A stretch of DNA of 64,000 bases from Pelargonium tetragonum. Lineage: Eukaryota; Streptophyta; Magnoliopsida; Geraniales; Geraniaceae. Both the position numbers and the translations under genes were made by a program. Shown piece after piece: positions 51,001-63,700 of the stretch (position 1 is the stretch's first letter; every line of letters begins with the position of its first letter). The DNA lies in the NCBI GenBank assembly GCA_036897445.1, contig JAYMTL010000016.1, forward strand, positions 62,001-126,000. Reading direction: 5' to 3'. The notes under the pieces are model-generated. The model saw nothing but the letters and a program-made list of their open reading frames with translations, was not told the DNA's origin and did no database searches.

Positions 51001-51406
51001 CCTGCTCGGATATTTCGCTTTTAATATGACTCAAAACCATAATTTTTTCTCTCATTCGCTAACGAGGGTTCTAGAATCTTATTAGAAATTTTAAAGGCTA
51101 AACAAAATTACGAATTCAGACAACACTAAATCTTCTCTTACAGGGCTCTGTCCGTTATTAAGCCGAGCAATTCTTCTCTGAAACCCGTAAGTAAAATATA
51201 GATAGCTTTATTACCTTTATGGCTTTACAACAAATAAAACATAAAGGTATTATTGAATAGATAGTTATAGACTACGAACAATGCGCCTATAATAAAGTTC
51301 CGCTCTAAAAGAATCCTTATTCGATACGGGTACAACTTGGCATTTGAGAAATAGAAATAACCGGAACCCCTAGGAAAGTTTCTCGACTGATTAGAGATAT
51401 TTGAAA

Positions 51407-51420
51407 AAAGGAATTCCTTT
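51407..51420. repeat. 14-bp perfect palindrome
   Basis: AAAGGAATTCCTTT is its own reverse complement and is the longest gapless palindrome found. It belongs to the GG-NNNN-CC class that is over-represented in the window. Confidence 0.75.
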
Positions 51421-52572
51421 GTTTTCTTAATTTCTTTTATGGGACGTAAGTAAGTGTTAAGGTAAAGTAGTCTCTGGAATCACTTAAAAAATATAGCGCA
51501 AAGTTGTTTTAGTGCTAAACAAACGGGAAATTTTCATTCTATAATTTTTCGTTCAACGTTCTTGATTCCAGACGATAGAGCACCCCATCAAGAGCGCGTC
51601 CTATAAGTCAAACTATTTTTGGCAAATACTCCGCAATTCTATCGGGAATGATCTATAGACAACGAGGAGTCCTTTATATGAGTGTCGAGGCCGTTGCCTT
51701 GTTTTTTCTGTTAACAGCAGGAATTTCGACTTGGTTTATTAACCAGGAAGTGCCCTATCAAAGAAATAATTTCAATTGTTATAGTTAACTATACCTCAAA
51801 GGTTTCGGACTCTTTTTCTGCCATAGCGTAGGCATAAGATCTGCGGTTTACTAGTAGAAAGCTGCCCTTACTCATAAGAGACTCTTGGGAATTTGGGATA
51901 CCGGTACAGAACATATAAAGAATAAAAGAGTATATGGGCCCTTTTTCCTCCCGCAGTTAATCTCATATAAGACAAACAAACTGCACTTAATTAAGGAAAC
52001 CCGGAATTGTCTAAGTATAAATTTTGTGATTAACATATAGGTATAGAAACTAGACTAACATGAATATTTTAAAAGGCGTTTGCTGAGAGAAGCCTCGAGG
52101 TAATTTTTACCTTTTTGATTTGAAACCCGGCTTTCTTTATTTTATGGGTCTCCCTTCTACTATAAACCAGGAAGAACTAAAAGGAGAGGTTTTAAATCTG
52201 AGTAATACCTACTAAAGATTCCGCTATTATGACCTCGTTATCAATGCTTTTAGTCTTTATGTCTATTTGTTTTTGGCGTTGCTACCGATTTCTCAACGAA
52301 GGGGTTGGGTTTTTCAGTAAACAACGGGATAGAGAAAGAGGATTAAACCACGTTTAGGGCTCTTAGAGACTCGCTGGTGTAGGGATTTTGCGCTCCTATG
52401 TGAGTCTTTTTCTAATCGTAAATCAACTTCTGTAATACTATAGTTTATGTTTCGGAATTTACTTTAATTCAAGAAAGTTACTTAAGCGGACGACTTACCA
52501 GGCCTCTTTTTGCTAACCCATATAATTGTTGTTTAATCTCAGGTAGCTTTTCTAAAATTGTATATTCCGGGG

Positions 52573-52588
52573 CTTCTGAAGCTGCTCC
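52573..52588 (+). repeat. 16-bp exact repeat, copy 2
   Basis: Identical to 12491-12506. The bases on either side differ. Confidence 0.55.
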
Positions 52589-55500
52589 TGACTTGGCAAT
52601 CAGATGTATGCGCTTAAATCTAGACCAACTTCTATATCTAAAAAATCTTATCTCCTAAATTTTCGTGAAATAGAGTTGCCATACAATAAGGGCATTCCAT
52701 AAGAAAGTATGAACTAATATAATGGAAACAAACGTCTTTTAGACTAAAGTATTAAGGGCTTCTTTGGATATAAGTAATTGCGAGCAAAAATGAACTTTGA
52801 GATAGGTGTTTTATCTATGTACAAGAATTTTGAGAAATATTTCAAATTAGGGTATACTTTTCATTTCTTGTTAGGCAGCCCTAGGATTTCCTATTACTAA
52901 GTAGGTTGATTAAAGCGCGTAATATATCACACAGTTTTACAGGATGCATGTATTCTAGAGACTTCTATTCAAAGCGAATTTCATTACTCATTAAGGACAA
53001 AAGTTCCTGCGGTATTCCCTAAAAGGGTTTTACTCCATTCTAATAAAATAAAAAGCATATCTAATATCTTGAAAAATCCCTTTTGCAAAAAACTCTATTA
53101 GAAAGAATACTATAAAAGCATACCGGTAAGAGAAGCCCTATTACGTTACAAATATTACCAAGTTCAAGTCCTGCTCCCTCTAATTTTGTATATTTCCGGT
53201 TACGAGGAACCCTCTAGGAACAAAAAAACCCAAAAAGGAGTCTGCTATTCCAGCTCCTAAAAGAAATTACTAACGGATAAACTTGCGTAGACCCTCTTTT
53301 ATCTGTTACAGCACTCTTTTTCGTATAGACGGATTTTGCGTATAAGATTTAACAAATTCTATGTGTTTAACTACTCTAAATGATTTCACATTAATTTAGA
53401 GCTTTATTATTTTGACTATCAGAGAACTCCTATAAACTTAGAAGACAACTAAGAGTGCCCCTCTTTGCTTTGAATCTCTCCTTGTAAATGCTCTCATTAA
53501 AATTGTAACTGGGTTTAGAGGACTCCTTAAGATATGAAACCCCTTGAGCACAAAGAAAGCGTAGGAAAGCTCTTATTTAATAAGGTATACCCTCTATGGA
53601 AAATTTAGGACTAATATAATACCTTTTAATATTTACTAAAAGTCTCTATATATTACAAGGATTTTATGAACTCATGTATACGTTTTACGTATGTATTCTT
53701 ATTTATTCTAAGTAGTCAACTCTGTTTATTATTTACAGGTATCCGCTATCCGCGAAATTTTAGTCAGCAAGAAAAGAAAAGGAAACGCTAACTTCAAGAC
53801 CCGGAGTTTCCTGCTTTAGGATTGATATGGATAACCCTGTATTAGGTATAAAATATCTTTTCAAAATATTTGTTCTTGCTATCGCCTTTTTCTATAGAAT
53901 ACATAAACAAAGGCTCCAGTTCTTAATCTCTATTTACTATTTAAAAGAACATAATAAGTAACAGATGGTATAGGATGACTCGTTCTAGGTATTTAATCAC
54001 AAAATTGAGAATTTAGTTGAAATTCCTGATTCAAGAGGCCCCTTGTAATAGTTAAGGAGATACGACTAAGAAAGATTTTGAAATTTAAAAAGCCCCTTAT
54101 TTTGTAACATTTTCAAAGAAGGGAAAGAATCTAGTAAATTTCAGGTGTGTATTGGTTTATGGTTTTATAGAGCTACACTTGAAATATTGAACAGCGCGGG
54201 CTACTCTCTACAAGATCTGGATAGCTAAGGGGCTTAAGAATTAACTAAGCACATTCGAACCCTCAATTACAAGCAACAAGTTGTGTTGTCCTATCTTTCA
54301 TTTCTGCATTTGCTTTAGTAGGAAGTTCTCAAATACAGATTAAGAAAGTCAAAATTACGATTTCTAATTAAGCGATTCTTTATTATCTACAATAAAATAC
54401 AAAGAGTTTTTATATTTAATAAAAGAGCAGAGCCGGCATCCTCCCTTAATTTCTAGGGCATTCCTCAAAGTTCTTATATTCTAGCCCACCACAGGCTCCA
54501 AAAGCTGGGTATACTTTAAATTCTTATATACTAAAAGCCAGATAATATGTTACACGTGTGGGATTTGAAACCTTTCCTTTTAACGAGCTTAATGAATTAC
54601 GTACTCCCTTACTCCATATGACTGATCTATTATTCACGAGTTAACTAAATAGAAATTTCTATAAAGGCTTCTTTTTTTTACGTCGAAGAATCACTAGAAC
54701 TTGAAGAGAATTAAAAGCATATAAAAAATCTTATATTATGGGTCCCTTTTAGCTATAGCTCTTGACCGAGTTTTTAGAATAGCTTTTTTTTTTCTGACTG
54801 ATAGTAGTATGGTTCGTTGTCTTAAGGTACTTGATAATTGGGTATAACGAAAATTTTTAGGGGAATCCGGTTAGTGACTCAAATATAAACTTTCTTTAGT
54901 TTACTAGTATATAATATCTAATTCTTGAAATTTTATAAAGAATTCTCTACTAGATTACTCTTAAAACTGCCGAGTAAGGGATCCTAGATTTGGATTATCA
55001 AGAGTTGCTCAGAAAGAAGGGTCGCTCCTTCTTACTATTTTGTACTTTACCACAACTTAATTAAATCGAATTGAGGAGAAATGCATTTTGATTTTAACTA
55101 TAAAAGAGAATCCAGAAAACTAAGACAATTCAAACAACATCCCTTAATTAAGGACTTTATTCTAAACAAGGTAAATAGGGTTTTTTTTAGTTGTGCTAAA
55201 TCTTGTTACAAAGTAAGGACTATGGTACAAATAAGAAATTTCTGTCTATAATGTGAAATTTCCAAGGTCCCCAATTCTATGAGTACCCCTCCCTATAAAG
55301 CTGCTGCGCTCTAGGGATTTTTTCTTTATTGATTACAAATTTCTTCGTAAGGAAGCGCTTAAGGAAGAGGTAATTTGATTACAAATTTTTCAGGCCAAGC
55401 AATGCCTTATAGGGACTCCTTAGTATTTTAGTTATAGGATTCTGGGATTTTCCTTATAATAAAGCTAGAGGTTTCCACATAAAGGACAAATAGCATAATA

Positions 55501-56949
55501 TCTTCTTCAGGTTGACTAGATCCTCGTACGGAAAACCTTGAAGTAGTAATAGGATGTTTTAGAGTTATCCTTGAATAGAGAATCAACTGTAGCAATAATA
55601 GCACCGATCAACTCCGCGAGTATCTAAGCCTAAAAATTAGAACTAGACAAAACTTTTTTCTTTAAGGAGTATCAAATTCTCTTTATCTAAGTGATTTTCA
55701 TACTTTTCCATCCTAAATTCTTGGGGAAGCTCCAACTTTGCATGAATGTAACAAGTCTCTCCTTTTTGTTATATTTGTTTTACTGGCTACAAATTAAGTT
55801 GAGTTGACTAAAGTTCCTAGTCCTAATTAGAGCTCCCTCTGATTAGAGAGGTTGTAATTACGGGTGTGCTCTTACAGGATTTTCCAGGAGTATCTAGTAC
55901 GAGAGTTAAAAGGGACAAGGTAACGTAAAAACATCATGTTCCAAAAACTCTATCTTCAAGTAGAAAAATAAGGAGGCAATTAATAAAACATATAAACCTT
56001 TTGCCCTCTGTTAGTGTTAGTTAAAACTAATTGAGTAAGCGTTGTGGAGGTCTTAAAAAAACTCATATTCTTTTCTAACTTAGGGGGTATTCCTGCCTAG
56101 TAAAAAAGCTTTTTGGAATAGATAAAGGGTGCCTCTATAGAGTACTCTGGCAAAAAAGAATATCCATTGAAGGTACTATACCGGATCTCTAAAAAGAAGG
56201 GGTGCCTAAACCACCCTCTTCAGTAACCAGATATCTTTAGTAAAGACTTTTTTGTCTGACCTATTTGCTTGAATACTTATCAGATCAGAAGTTTTTAGGT
56301 CCTTTTAGTATATGAATTCTAGGTAGATAAATCTTGTGAATGCTGGAAAAGAGACCTAGGTCAAAGCAAGCCATTGCGGAACAGGTACTTGGCGGGCAGT
56401 TAATAAATCCAAAAATGTAGAATTTAAGTATTAAAAAATCTTCAGTCATAAAATTTAGATAGAGGAGTCTTTAAGTGAGTTCCTTGTGTATAATATCTTA
56501 TACACCTTGATTTAATAGAAAAGTCTCTGGTATCCGCTGTACAACTTTTATGTATCAAAAAAACTGGGGACAACAAAACCATATTCATTTCAATAATACC
56601 AAAACATGTTAAGGATCCTTTTTTCTTCTAGTTTTTATTCCCTTTCTATACAGCTTCTTTATCACAAGTTTAAGATACCCGGTAAGGTCGTTTTCAAAGA
56701 CTTTCTAATTCCTTTTCTCTCTTTCTTTAATTGCATTACCTCGGTTCCTAGAAGCTCCTATCTTATTATGATACTTTTACAAATTTCTTTGACCTTGTTA
56801 ATTTTAAGGATAGGTCAACAACAAGAAAGCGGATTTTAAACCTTTAAAGTAGAATTGACTTTGGAACCTTACCCTTGCGATATCTAAGAGAAACCCTTAA
56901 TCTATAATATCTATTAGAACTTCCTAAACTAAAAAACCCTACCTGTAAG

Positions 56950-57400
56950 CCCACCTTCCTAGTTATTAATAATTAGGGGAATGTAATAGATATTGTTGCT
57001 AAGTTCTATTCCTCTAGTACTAAGCTTTTATCATTATAGAGTATACGTGCTTAGATTAGATTATAGAGGTAGGGCTAGCGTCTGTGCTCCCGACTGACAC
57101 GCCAGTCAAGAAGTCCTTTACTATCGAACAAGAGTAAGTAAATCGGAACAAGATAGACTTCTTAATTAACAAAGAGCCTGGTTTCCTAGTTAGTAAGTCA
57201 ATTAGCTTCAAAATAGAAAAGAAAGTCTTAACAAAAGGAAGAGTAATACACCTTATAACAAGGACACTTTCTTAATCCTATTAAGTCCTTATACTCTTAA
57301 ACGATAAACCCATAAGTACAAGTATAGCTCTTGTGCCCCTCCCTCTCTTACTACTTCTATCCTAAAACCCCAGGTGCATACTTAAAAAACTAGAAACCAG
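56950..57400. mobile_element. RIP-like island 3 (G-to-A polarity on plus)
   Basis: In 57121-57300 I counted CA 9, TG 1 and TA 22. The words are dominated by AACAAG, TTAATT and AAGTCC rather than by the palindromic cores of the background. The left part (about 57090-57120) retains some CG-containing words. The relic is decayed throughout and its family cannot be named. The polarity equals that of islands 1 and 4. Confidence 0.4.
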
Positions 57401-57803
57401 TTTATTTAGGGTTGTCTTAGAGCTGAAATAAAAATAAGAGGGTTCGTAAAAGAAGGAAATAAACCCCGGTTGAACTTTGTTTTAGCAGAAGCTATGTTTT
57501 GTTACTACGGGACACTTAAGTAGTATTGGGAAAAAATTCTGCCTAGGCCTGGGTTAGAGAAAAAGGAAATCCTAGTGGAGTGCTTGTATTAGCTTTAATT
57601 TGACTTACTTACGAGAATCTAGTTAAAAAAATGGCTTATAATTCCATCTCGACTTAGGTTTTTAGCGGTAAATGTTAGAAAAAGGTACGAAACACTTAAT
57701 TCACAATCGAATTTCTTATTTCAAGAAACCCTCTGTATTCTAATTATTTAGATAACTGAGTTCTCTCTTGAGGATTTCTTAGGATAAGGAAACTCTTATT
57801 CAA

Positions 57804-57876
57804 GGGTGCATAGCTCAGCTGGAAAAGCCGGATGCTTTTTAATCTAAGAGCCACGGGTTCAATTCGTGCTATAACT
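57804..57876 (+). tRNA. tRNA-Lys(UUU)-like sequence, probably decayed
   Basis: This 73-nt stretch reads as a full-length tRNA. Acceptor GGGTGCA (57804-57810) faces TATAACT (57870-57876) with five of seven pairs including wobbles. The A box TAGCTCAGCTGG (57811-57822) is perfect. The D stem is GCTC against AAGC (three of four). The anticodon region CTTTTTAATC carries TTT in a U-rich loop, and the B box GGTTCAATTCG (57856-57866) is close to consensus. The wording agrees best with tRNA-Lys of bacterial/organellar type (GGGTGTATAGCTCAG...CTATACCC). The anticodon and T stems pair poorly, so it may be a pseudogene, an organelle-derived insert, or the head of a tRNA-derived repeat. No CCA is encoded. 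Confidence 0.55.
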
Positions 57877-60454
57877 TTAAGTGATGAAACGGAGTAATTG
57901 ACGCGCCCATATACGACCTAACCTTTAACCCAAGGATACTCAAAACCTTTGTTAAGAATTTCTTTTTTTATAGGATGACTTTCCTTAAGAAGCTTTTGCC
58001 GAAGCTCTCTACCATATTGGGTCTCCTACTGGATCTAAATAAGTTTTTTACTCTTATTATATTTTGCAGTTATAATTGTCTCAATATCCAGAATTTTGCT
58101 CTTCTAATCTAAAAGGGGCTCTCTTAAAAGTTTTCTTCCTTGTATTCTAGTAGTAAGGCGTAATAGCGTATTTCAAAAAGAAATTAGTATACCCACACCT
58201 TAATGAAAGCTTCAGTAGGATTAAAATATAGTGATCCTTGTTAGTACTGTAGAGTAACTAAGTGAGTAGCTTTGCGAGAGAACGAACCTCTGAAACTTGG
58301 CGGAATCTCAATACTCAATCATAATATACAAGTCCGTAAGTGCAATTACTACAAAATTTATATACCAAACAAACTGAAGGTAAATAGAACCCCTAGTAGG
58401 TAGTTTTCAAACTACATATCTTTGATTTGGAAAAAGCAACTCGCAATTAGACCGAAGCCTAGTCAAAATTGAACCTAGTACAGAAGTTTCTTTTACAGGA
58501 GATTTTAAGCCGCAGCTAATTCTATTTCCTACAAGAGTTTAGAGTAGAGCTTTTAAGGGAATTTCCTGTTTCTCAATTTTAGAAATGAGTAGGACCTAAG
58601 TATCTTGATAAGGTCATAGTGTTCTTTAGAGCTTTTAATTACTAGGAAAATAAAAAGCTTCGGCAGTTGACGCAATCTAACTAGAACTCTTAAAATACTG
58701 CTTTATCAGTTTTCCCCTTTCTAAAATAACACAAAGCAAAATCCGAAAGGGAATATATGCTTTTTTCTAGAAGCCACTAGCTTAAACTTTAAACTAAAAG
58801 CTGGCTTCTTCTAAGGAGTAACTTAGCTTACTGCGGGGCTTCTCTCGTCCAGGATCTGTGAATCTAAAATAAAAGAGACAAAGAGCATTCATAAGCAAGG
58901 GGCCCTTTTCCAACCCTAGTAATTATAAACCTTTAGTAAAGATCTGCAGTTTTAGTCAAATTTCCCTAGCAAGAACAGATACTTATGTAGGGAGCTTTCT
59001 TAATTCCCCCAGGCTTTCTCTATATTTGTTATTTACAGGCGGATTAGACTTTGTATATATTAAACAGAGATTCTCCTATACGAACTGACCAACCCTAGAT
59101 AGAGAAAACCCTTGCTGGAGTAAATATAGCTGCATTTCAGGATTACCTCTTTTGTTTAAAATCAATTTCATTTACTACGAGCTTTTAATCTACACTTGGA
59201 CTTTACTAAGGACGGAATTTCCCCTATTTGAATATTTGAATAAGAGATTTACCGGGAATAAGCGGAATACTTTATAGATTACAAACAAGCGCGCCCTTTC
59301 CTATTATATATAAATTACAGCTTAACTTTTCATAGGATTAATCTAGAAGTTTTTGCTAGTATTTATTAGATTTATTATGGGTACAGACAAAAAAAGGGGG
59401 TACTTGACTGAGTAGATAAATCAATATTTATGTATTCTTCCTTTTTCTGCCTTGAAGAAGAGCCGATTGCCTATTATAAGGAAGGGGTGGATTTTCTGAA
59501 GGAGCGCCCTTAAATAGAAAAATCTTTATATCAAATTTCTAGCTTAATGCGTCCTTGGGAAAGTTCTGTAAATTACAAGACTCCTAATGCTGTTAAGATA
59601 TTCGGGAAATATTTAGTAACAAAAACATAGGCAATTCCTCAGATTTAATAGTATCGACAACTTTAAAAAGTCTTCCCTGTAAGGGTTAATAAGGGGTAAT
59701 GTCTCTTATTATTTGGGGCCTCAGAGCTCCTTTTGTGTATTATATAAAAAAGAAAAAGTCTTTTTAGGATTTTTAAGGGGTATTCTGACCTTCCGATTGT
59801 TTTTGATTCTTGGTCAGTAAAGCTCTAAAAAGAAAATTTAGAGGATTCCACAGGATACTTGGAACTTGCCCATACTGTGGGTAAACTAACTGGGTTGCCA
59901 CAGGGTTATTTAGGGTACTCCTTCCTTAACAGGGCTTTTTAGAACCCGGGGTATGCTAAAATCAAATTTCCAGAAGCTTTTCAAAATAAAGTTTCGGGCA
60001 ACGTACTTCAAAGCTTGAGTTATATTCTTCACTCGCTTAGAAGTTTTTTTCACTTCGGGAACCTAAGCAAGAAAGACTTACCCAGCCTTAATAGTTATAC
60101 TTTATAGATTACAGAGCTCGAAAACCCAGAATATCCCATACTGCAAAACTTTCCTATCCCTCACTTTTTGAAGCTCTCTTAAACCTATATAGCTGCTTTA
60201 GGTTTAGAGTTGGAAACAAGGGGACCCGGGGAACACCTGCTAATACTTAAAACTAGAGAAACCGCTTACCCAACCATTCAAATCAACTAAAGAATTTCCT
60301 GTAAAAGATAATATAAGATAAAAGAATCAGGAATACAAAAGAAATGAAACAATGCTTATTTTTATATCCAGAATGCTTTTTATCTGCCGCTAGGGGTGCT
60401 TATAAGGGGGGGTGCATTTTATTGGGTTGCTTAGAATTAATAAAGAGACTCTCT
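57877..60454. other. gene-empty background
   Basis: No frame above 60 codons. ATTTGAAT is duplicated near 59226-59241. GG-CC cores (GGGGCCC near 58900, GGGGACCCGGGG near 60220) continue. I see nothing downstream of the tRNA-Lys-like sequence that looks like a SINE body or an A-rich tail. Confidence 0.5.
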
Positions 60455-60680
60455 TATTCCTGCTTATATAATAAAGACTACCCATATAATAACCCATATG
60501 ACCTATAATATAACTAATGGCTAGCTACAATAATAAGAATAAGTACAGGTAATACAGTTAACCCATTAAGTAGTATTAAGACAATAACTACAAGAACAGC
60601 TAGTTACAGTAAGACAAGGAATACAGGTATAACTCTACTAGCCTTAGCTCTAATAACTCTATTAGTTTTGAAGTAATAAA
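60455..60680. mobile_element. RIP-like island 4, clearest example (G-to-A polarity on plus)
   Basis: In 60481-60660 I counted TA 34, AT 19, CA 12 and TG 2; the last 120 of those bases contain no TG at all. The stretch lacks T runs and G runs and is visibly different from both flanks. Such one-sided loss is the expected product of deamination on one strand. The original element is not identifiable and is fully decayed. Confidence 0.5.
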
Positions 60681-60750
60681 ACTTAGCAGGCTTCTTTGTT
60701 CGTCGAGCTACATTTGACAACATCCTAGGCTAACTCTAAACCAAAGGATG

Positions 60751-60775
60751 GAACTCCTGATACAAAACTGAAAAG
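60751..60775 (+). repeat. 25-bp dispersed repeat, copy 2
   Basis: CCTGATACAAAACTGAAAAG matches the copy at 34066-34085 except for one A/G transition. It starts 70 bases after the edge of RIP-like island 4. Confidence 0.55.
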
Positions 60776-63700
60776 AAATTTGTAGGAGAAATTAATCAAG
60801 CTTTTTCTAAGGGTATTAGACCTATTAGTAGACTCAAAGCAATCCCTGACAAAATTTTGGACAGCGAAAACTTAGGGTTTTTTTTGAAAGAAAGTAAAGC
60901 GAGAGGGCTTCCAGGATTCCTTAAATAAAAACTCTTACCCGACTTGCTATAATTTCACCCCTTAATTAGTACAAAAGTGAGATTCAAAACCTAAGTATAT
61001 TTCAAATTTTCAAGGCAGGACTACTTCTTTTTCTTTTTAGATGAGTGTCCGCCCCTTAATCATTTAATCATTGAATTTTATTCGAGAATCTTTTATACTT
61101 ACTTAACTATCACATATATAAGCCTGCAAGCCTCCTTCAAGCCAAACCTTTTGGGCTGCTTTGGGACTAAATTCTAAGTTACTTATTAAAGCCATTAAAG
61201 TTTTTGTGTAGTATAAGATTCTTAGGCCCCTATAAATGAAGTGGATTTTCTATTAACGAATGAAGGTTACTCTTTTAAAGGACTCCCTATAGAAATAAGA
61301 AACTGTCATAAGAGTTTAAAAAGATTTTCGATGAGCTATTCAGCAAGCGCTGTTAAAGAAGTTCCTTTATAAGTACATTTCCGGAAGCTCTTGGGTTAAT
61401 TGTGTCCTTAATACTTTGTATTTCCTAGCCTTACTCCCAACTCCTTCTGTGTAATAGTAGAGCCTATACTCTTTCCTTTTTATTAATGAATGGCAAAAGC
61501 ATTTTTGCTAGTTAACGTTTGCCTTCAAGGGGAGATCTAAAAACGAAATTCCCATTTAAAGGGTATTCTCGAGACTAAAAGTATTCTTCTACAAAAAGAA
61601 AGATTGTCTATTCGCCTGCCTAAAATAAAGTTACAGGGAAAACTTGGAGACTCCCACTAATAAAATATAAGAGCACTCTCTACTTGAATGCGTCCCGAGC
61701 TTAAGCTCTTATTACTCAAAGTTTTTGGCATATGAAGTTCCCAGATACTATAAAACAAAAAAGAGTATCTAACCTAAACTTTTTCTTATTTGTGAATCAA
61801 GACTGATTTGATACAGGGGACTAACTTATACTAAGGGCTGCCCGCAGGTTAACCCTACTAGGAAACTTATTGGGCTTAGTATATAACTATACCTCTTGTA
61901 ATTAAAAATTCATTTTTCTCGCTATAGAGTCTTTTACTACCCAGTAAAGGCTCTCCGAAATCAAGTGAGTAGAAGTAAGGGATTTCACATGGAATTTGTG
62001 AGACTTTTGTAAGTTTATACTCCCCTTTTTATCGGGAAAAACCACCAAGCACCCCAATATCTACAGGACCCTTTTACTCTTTTGAGGATGGCTTTAACTG
62101 ATATCCTTATTAAATACTCTAATACTGTGAGAGATACCCCCCTTTCGCATTCTCGACTTTCCAATAGAAATCAGTAATTTATAAGGGCTCAAACAAAACC
62201 CCTAAATTGGCTTTGACTTCACTTTCAACCTCTCATTCAAAACTATAAGGGTCAAGAATTCCCAAATGAAAGATAGTTAGAAAGCGGACCCTTGGAAAAA
62301 GAAGAATCATAGCCTTAGTGAAACTCAGCCTTAGGCACATCAAACCTGACTTCAGTCTTTCTTTCTTGACTACTGGGTAGCTTGTCAACTTGTAATATAA
62401 GAAGCATACAAGGATCTGGCTTGCTCTTTATCTAAGAACTATTCAAAAGAGATACTAGTGGATACTTTTTTCCTGACTAACCCCTACTATTGATATAGTA
62501 AAAGCTAGTTCCATTTAGGGACGCAATGTAATTTAGTCTAAATCTAAAAATAGAGGAATATTTAGAGATATACCGGATCAAAAGGGAATGGAGATAAAAG
62601 GGGTTTGCAATATCTTTTTTGTATAGGTATAAGGGACCCGGTTATTTTCCTGTTAACATTTCATGGAATTATATATATTAATTAAATATTTGTACGACTT
62701 ATGATAATATTAAGGGTTTTTTTCAAAGCAAATACCAAGCATTAATAAGGGATCTTGCATCTACTAGGAATTTCCCTATTAAAGCCCTTTTAAAAGCGCG
62801 GAGACTTATTACATACCTAAATAAAAAGTCGAGCGGAAGATTCTACCAAATCGTCCAGGAAAAACTGAATTTATTTAAGGACTTTGGTACTCTTTCTCTT
62901 GGTTTTGTATAGAATTTCTTTCTTACTAATGCAAAAGCTTGGTATTATCTGGTTAGGCACTAAAAAAACCTTGGATTTCTCCAAACATTTATATCTGCAG
63001 AGCTCTCTTTTTTTGAGTCAGGTAAAGTAGAGAGCGGGGCCTGGTACTTAGAAAAACTATAAAAATGAAACTTATAGATAACCTAATCTAATGTATTTAT
63101 ACACAATAACTTAGACAGGTTTTCATTGAGATACATGAGCAGTAAATACTTTTTATTTCTCCTTAAGATGAAGTTACCACTAATTTAAGGAAAACCGCGA
63201 GTAACTTTAGCATGAAACAGTTTATCTTGTTAGCCTACAACTTCTCCTCGAGAGGCCCGCCCCTGCTTCTCTTCACTCGTAAAAATAAACAAAATTAGAG
63301 GTTTTTATAGAATACTCTTATAAGTAATTGCGCTCGTATCCGCAATCTTGGTTGTACAAATTGCAAAACTCTTTTTCGCTTTTTAATATATTAATAGTAA
63401 GCTATAGGATCCTTTTTCTCAGTAAATCTGGTGGAGAACCCCCCTAAAGGACCCGGGTTTCTAGAGTCAGGTGCTTACATAAATAAAGTAATCTTGAGAA
63501 AAAACCCGGTATAACTTTTTGCTAGCCCATGGGTTTCCGGGAATTCCGTGTTTGGTATAATGTAAAATTTTCTGCATTTTAAGAGGCGGTTTTATCTATA
63601 AATAATATAGGATTGATCATTTCCTATAGGTCCTATAGAAGAATCTATTAAAGCTTGTTATGAAATTGTAGTTTGTTAAAAAAAGGTATACTTTGGAATT

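Larger units (their letters stand above)
48006..56949. other. gene-empty background
   Basis: Perfect palindromes AAGGAATTCCTT (49618-49629), AAAGGAATTCCTTT (51407-51420) and AAGGATCCTT (56611-56620) lie here, along with the second copy of the 16-bp repeat (52573-52588). Frames at 48573-48758, 50846-51055 and 56606-56839 are of chance length. The last is leucine-, serine- and isoleucine-rich and could pass for a membrane peptide. Near-B-box words occur near 53160 (plus) and 54250 (minus). Nothing else was recognised. Confidence 0.5.

Noticed and set aside
55895-55905. TAGTACGAGAG, like the sarcin-ricin loop of large-subunit rRNA
   Set aside because: The conserved continuation (GACC and beyond) is missing and no other rRNA core motif was found nearby or in the window.
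13780-60680. Naming the four decayed islands as a particular LTR or DNA transposon family
   Set aside because: No terminal repeats, integrase, reverse transcriptase or transposase core could be recognised directly. Only old-repeat status is supported.
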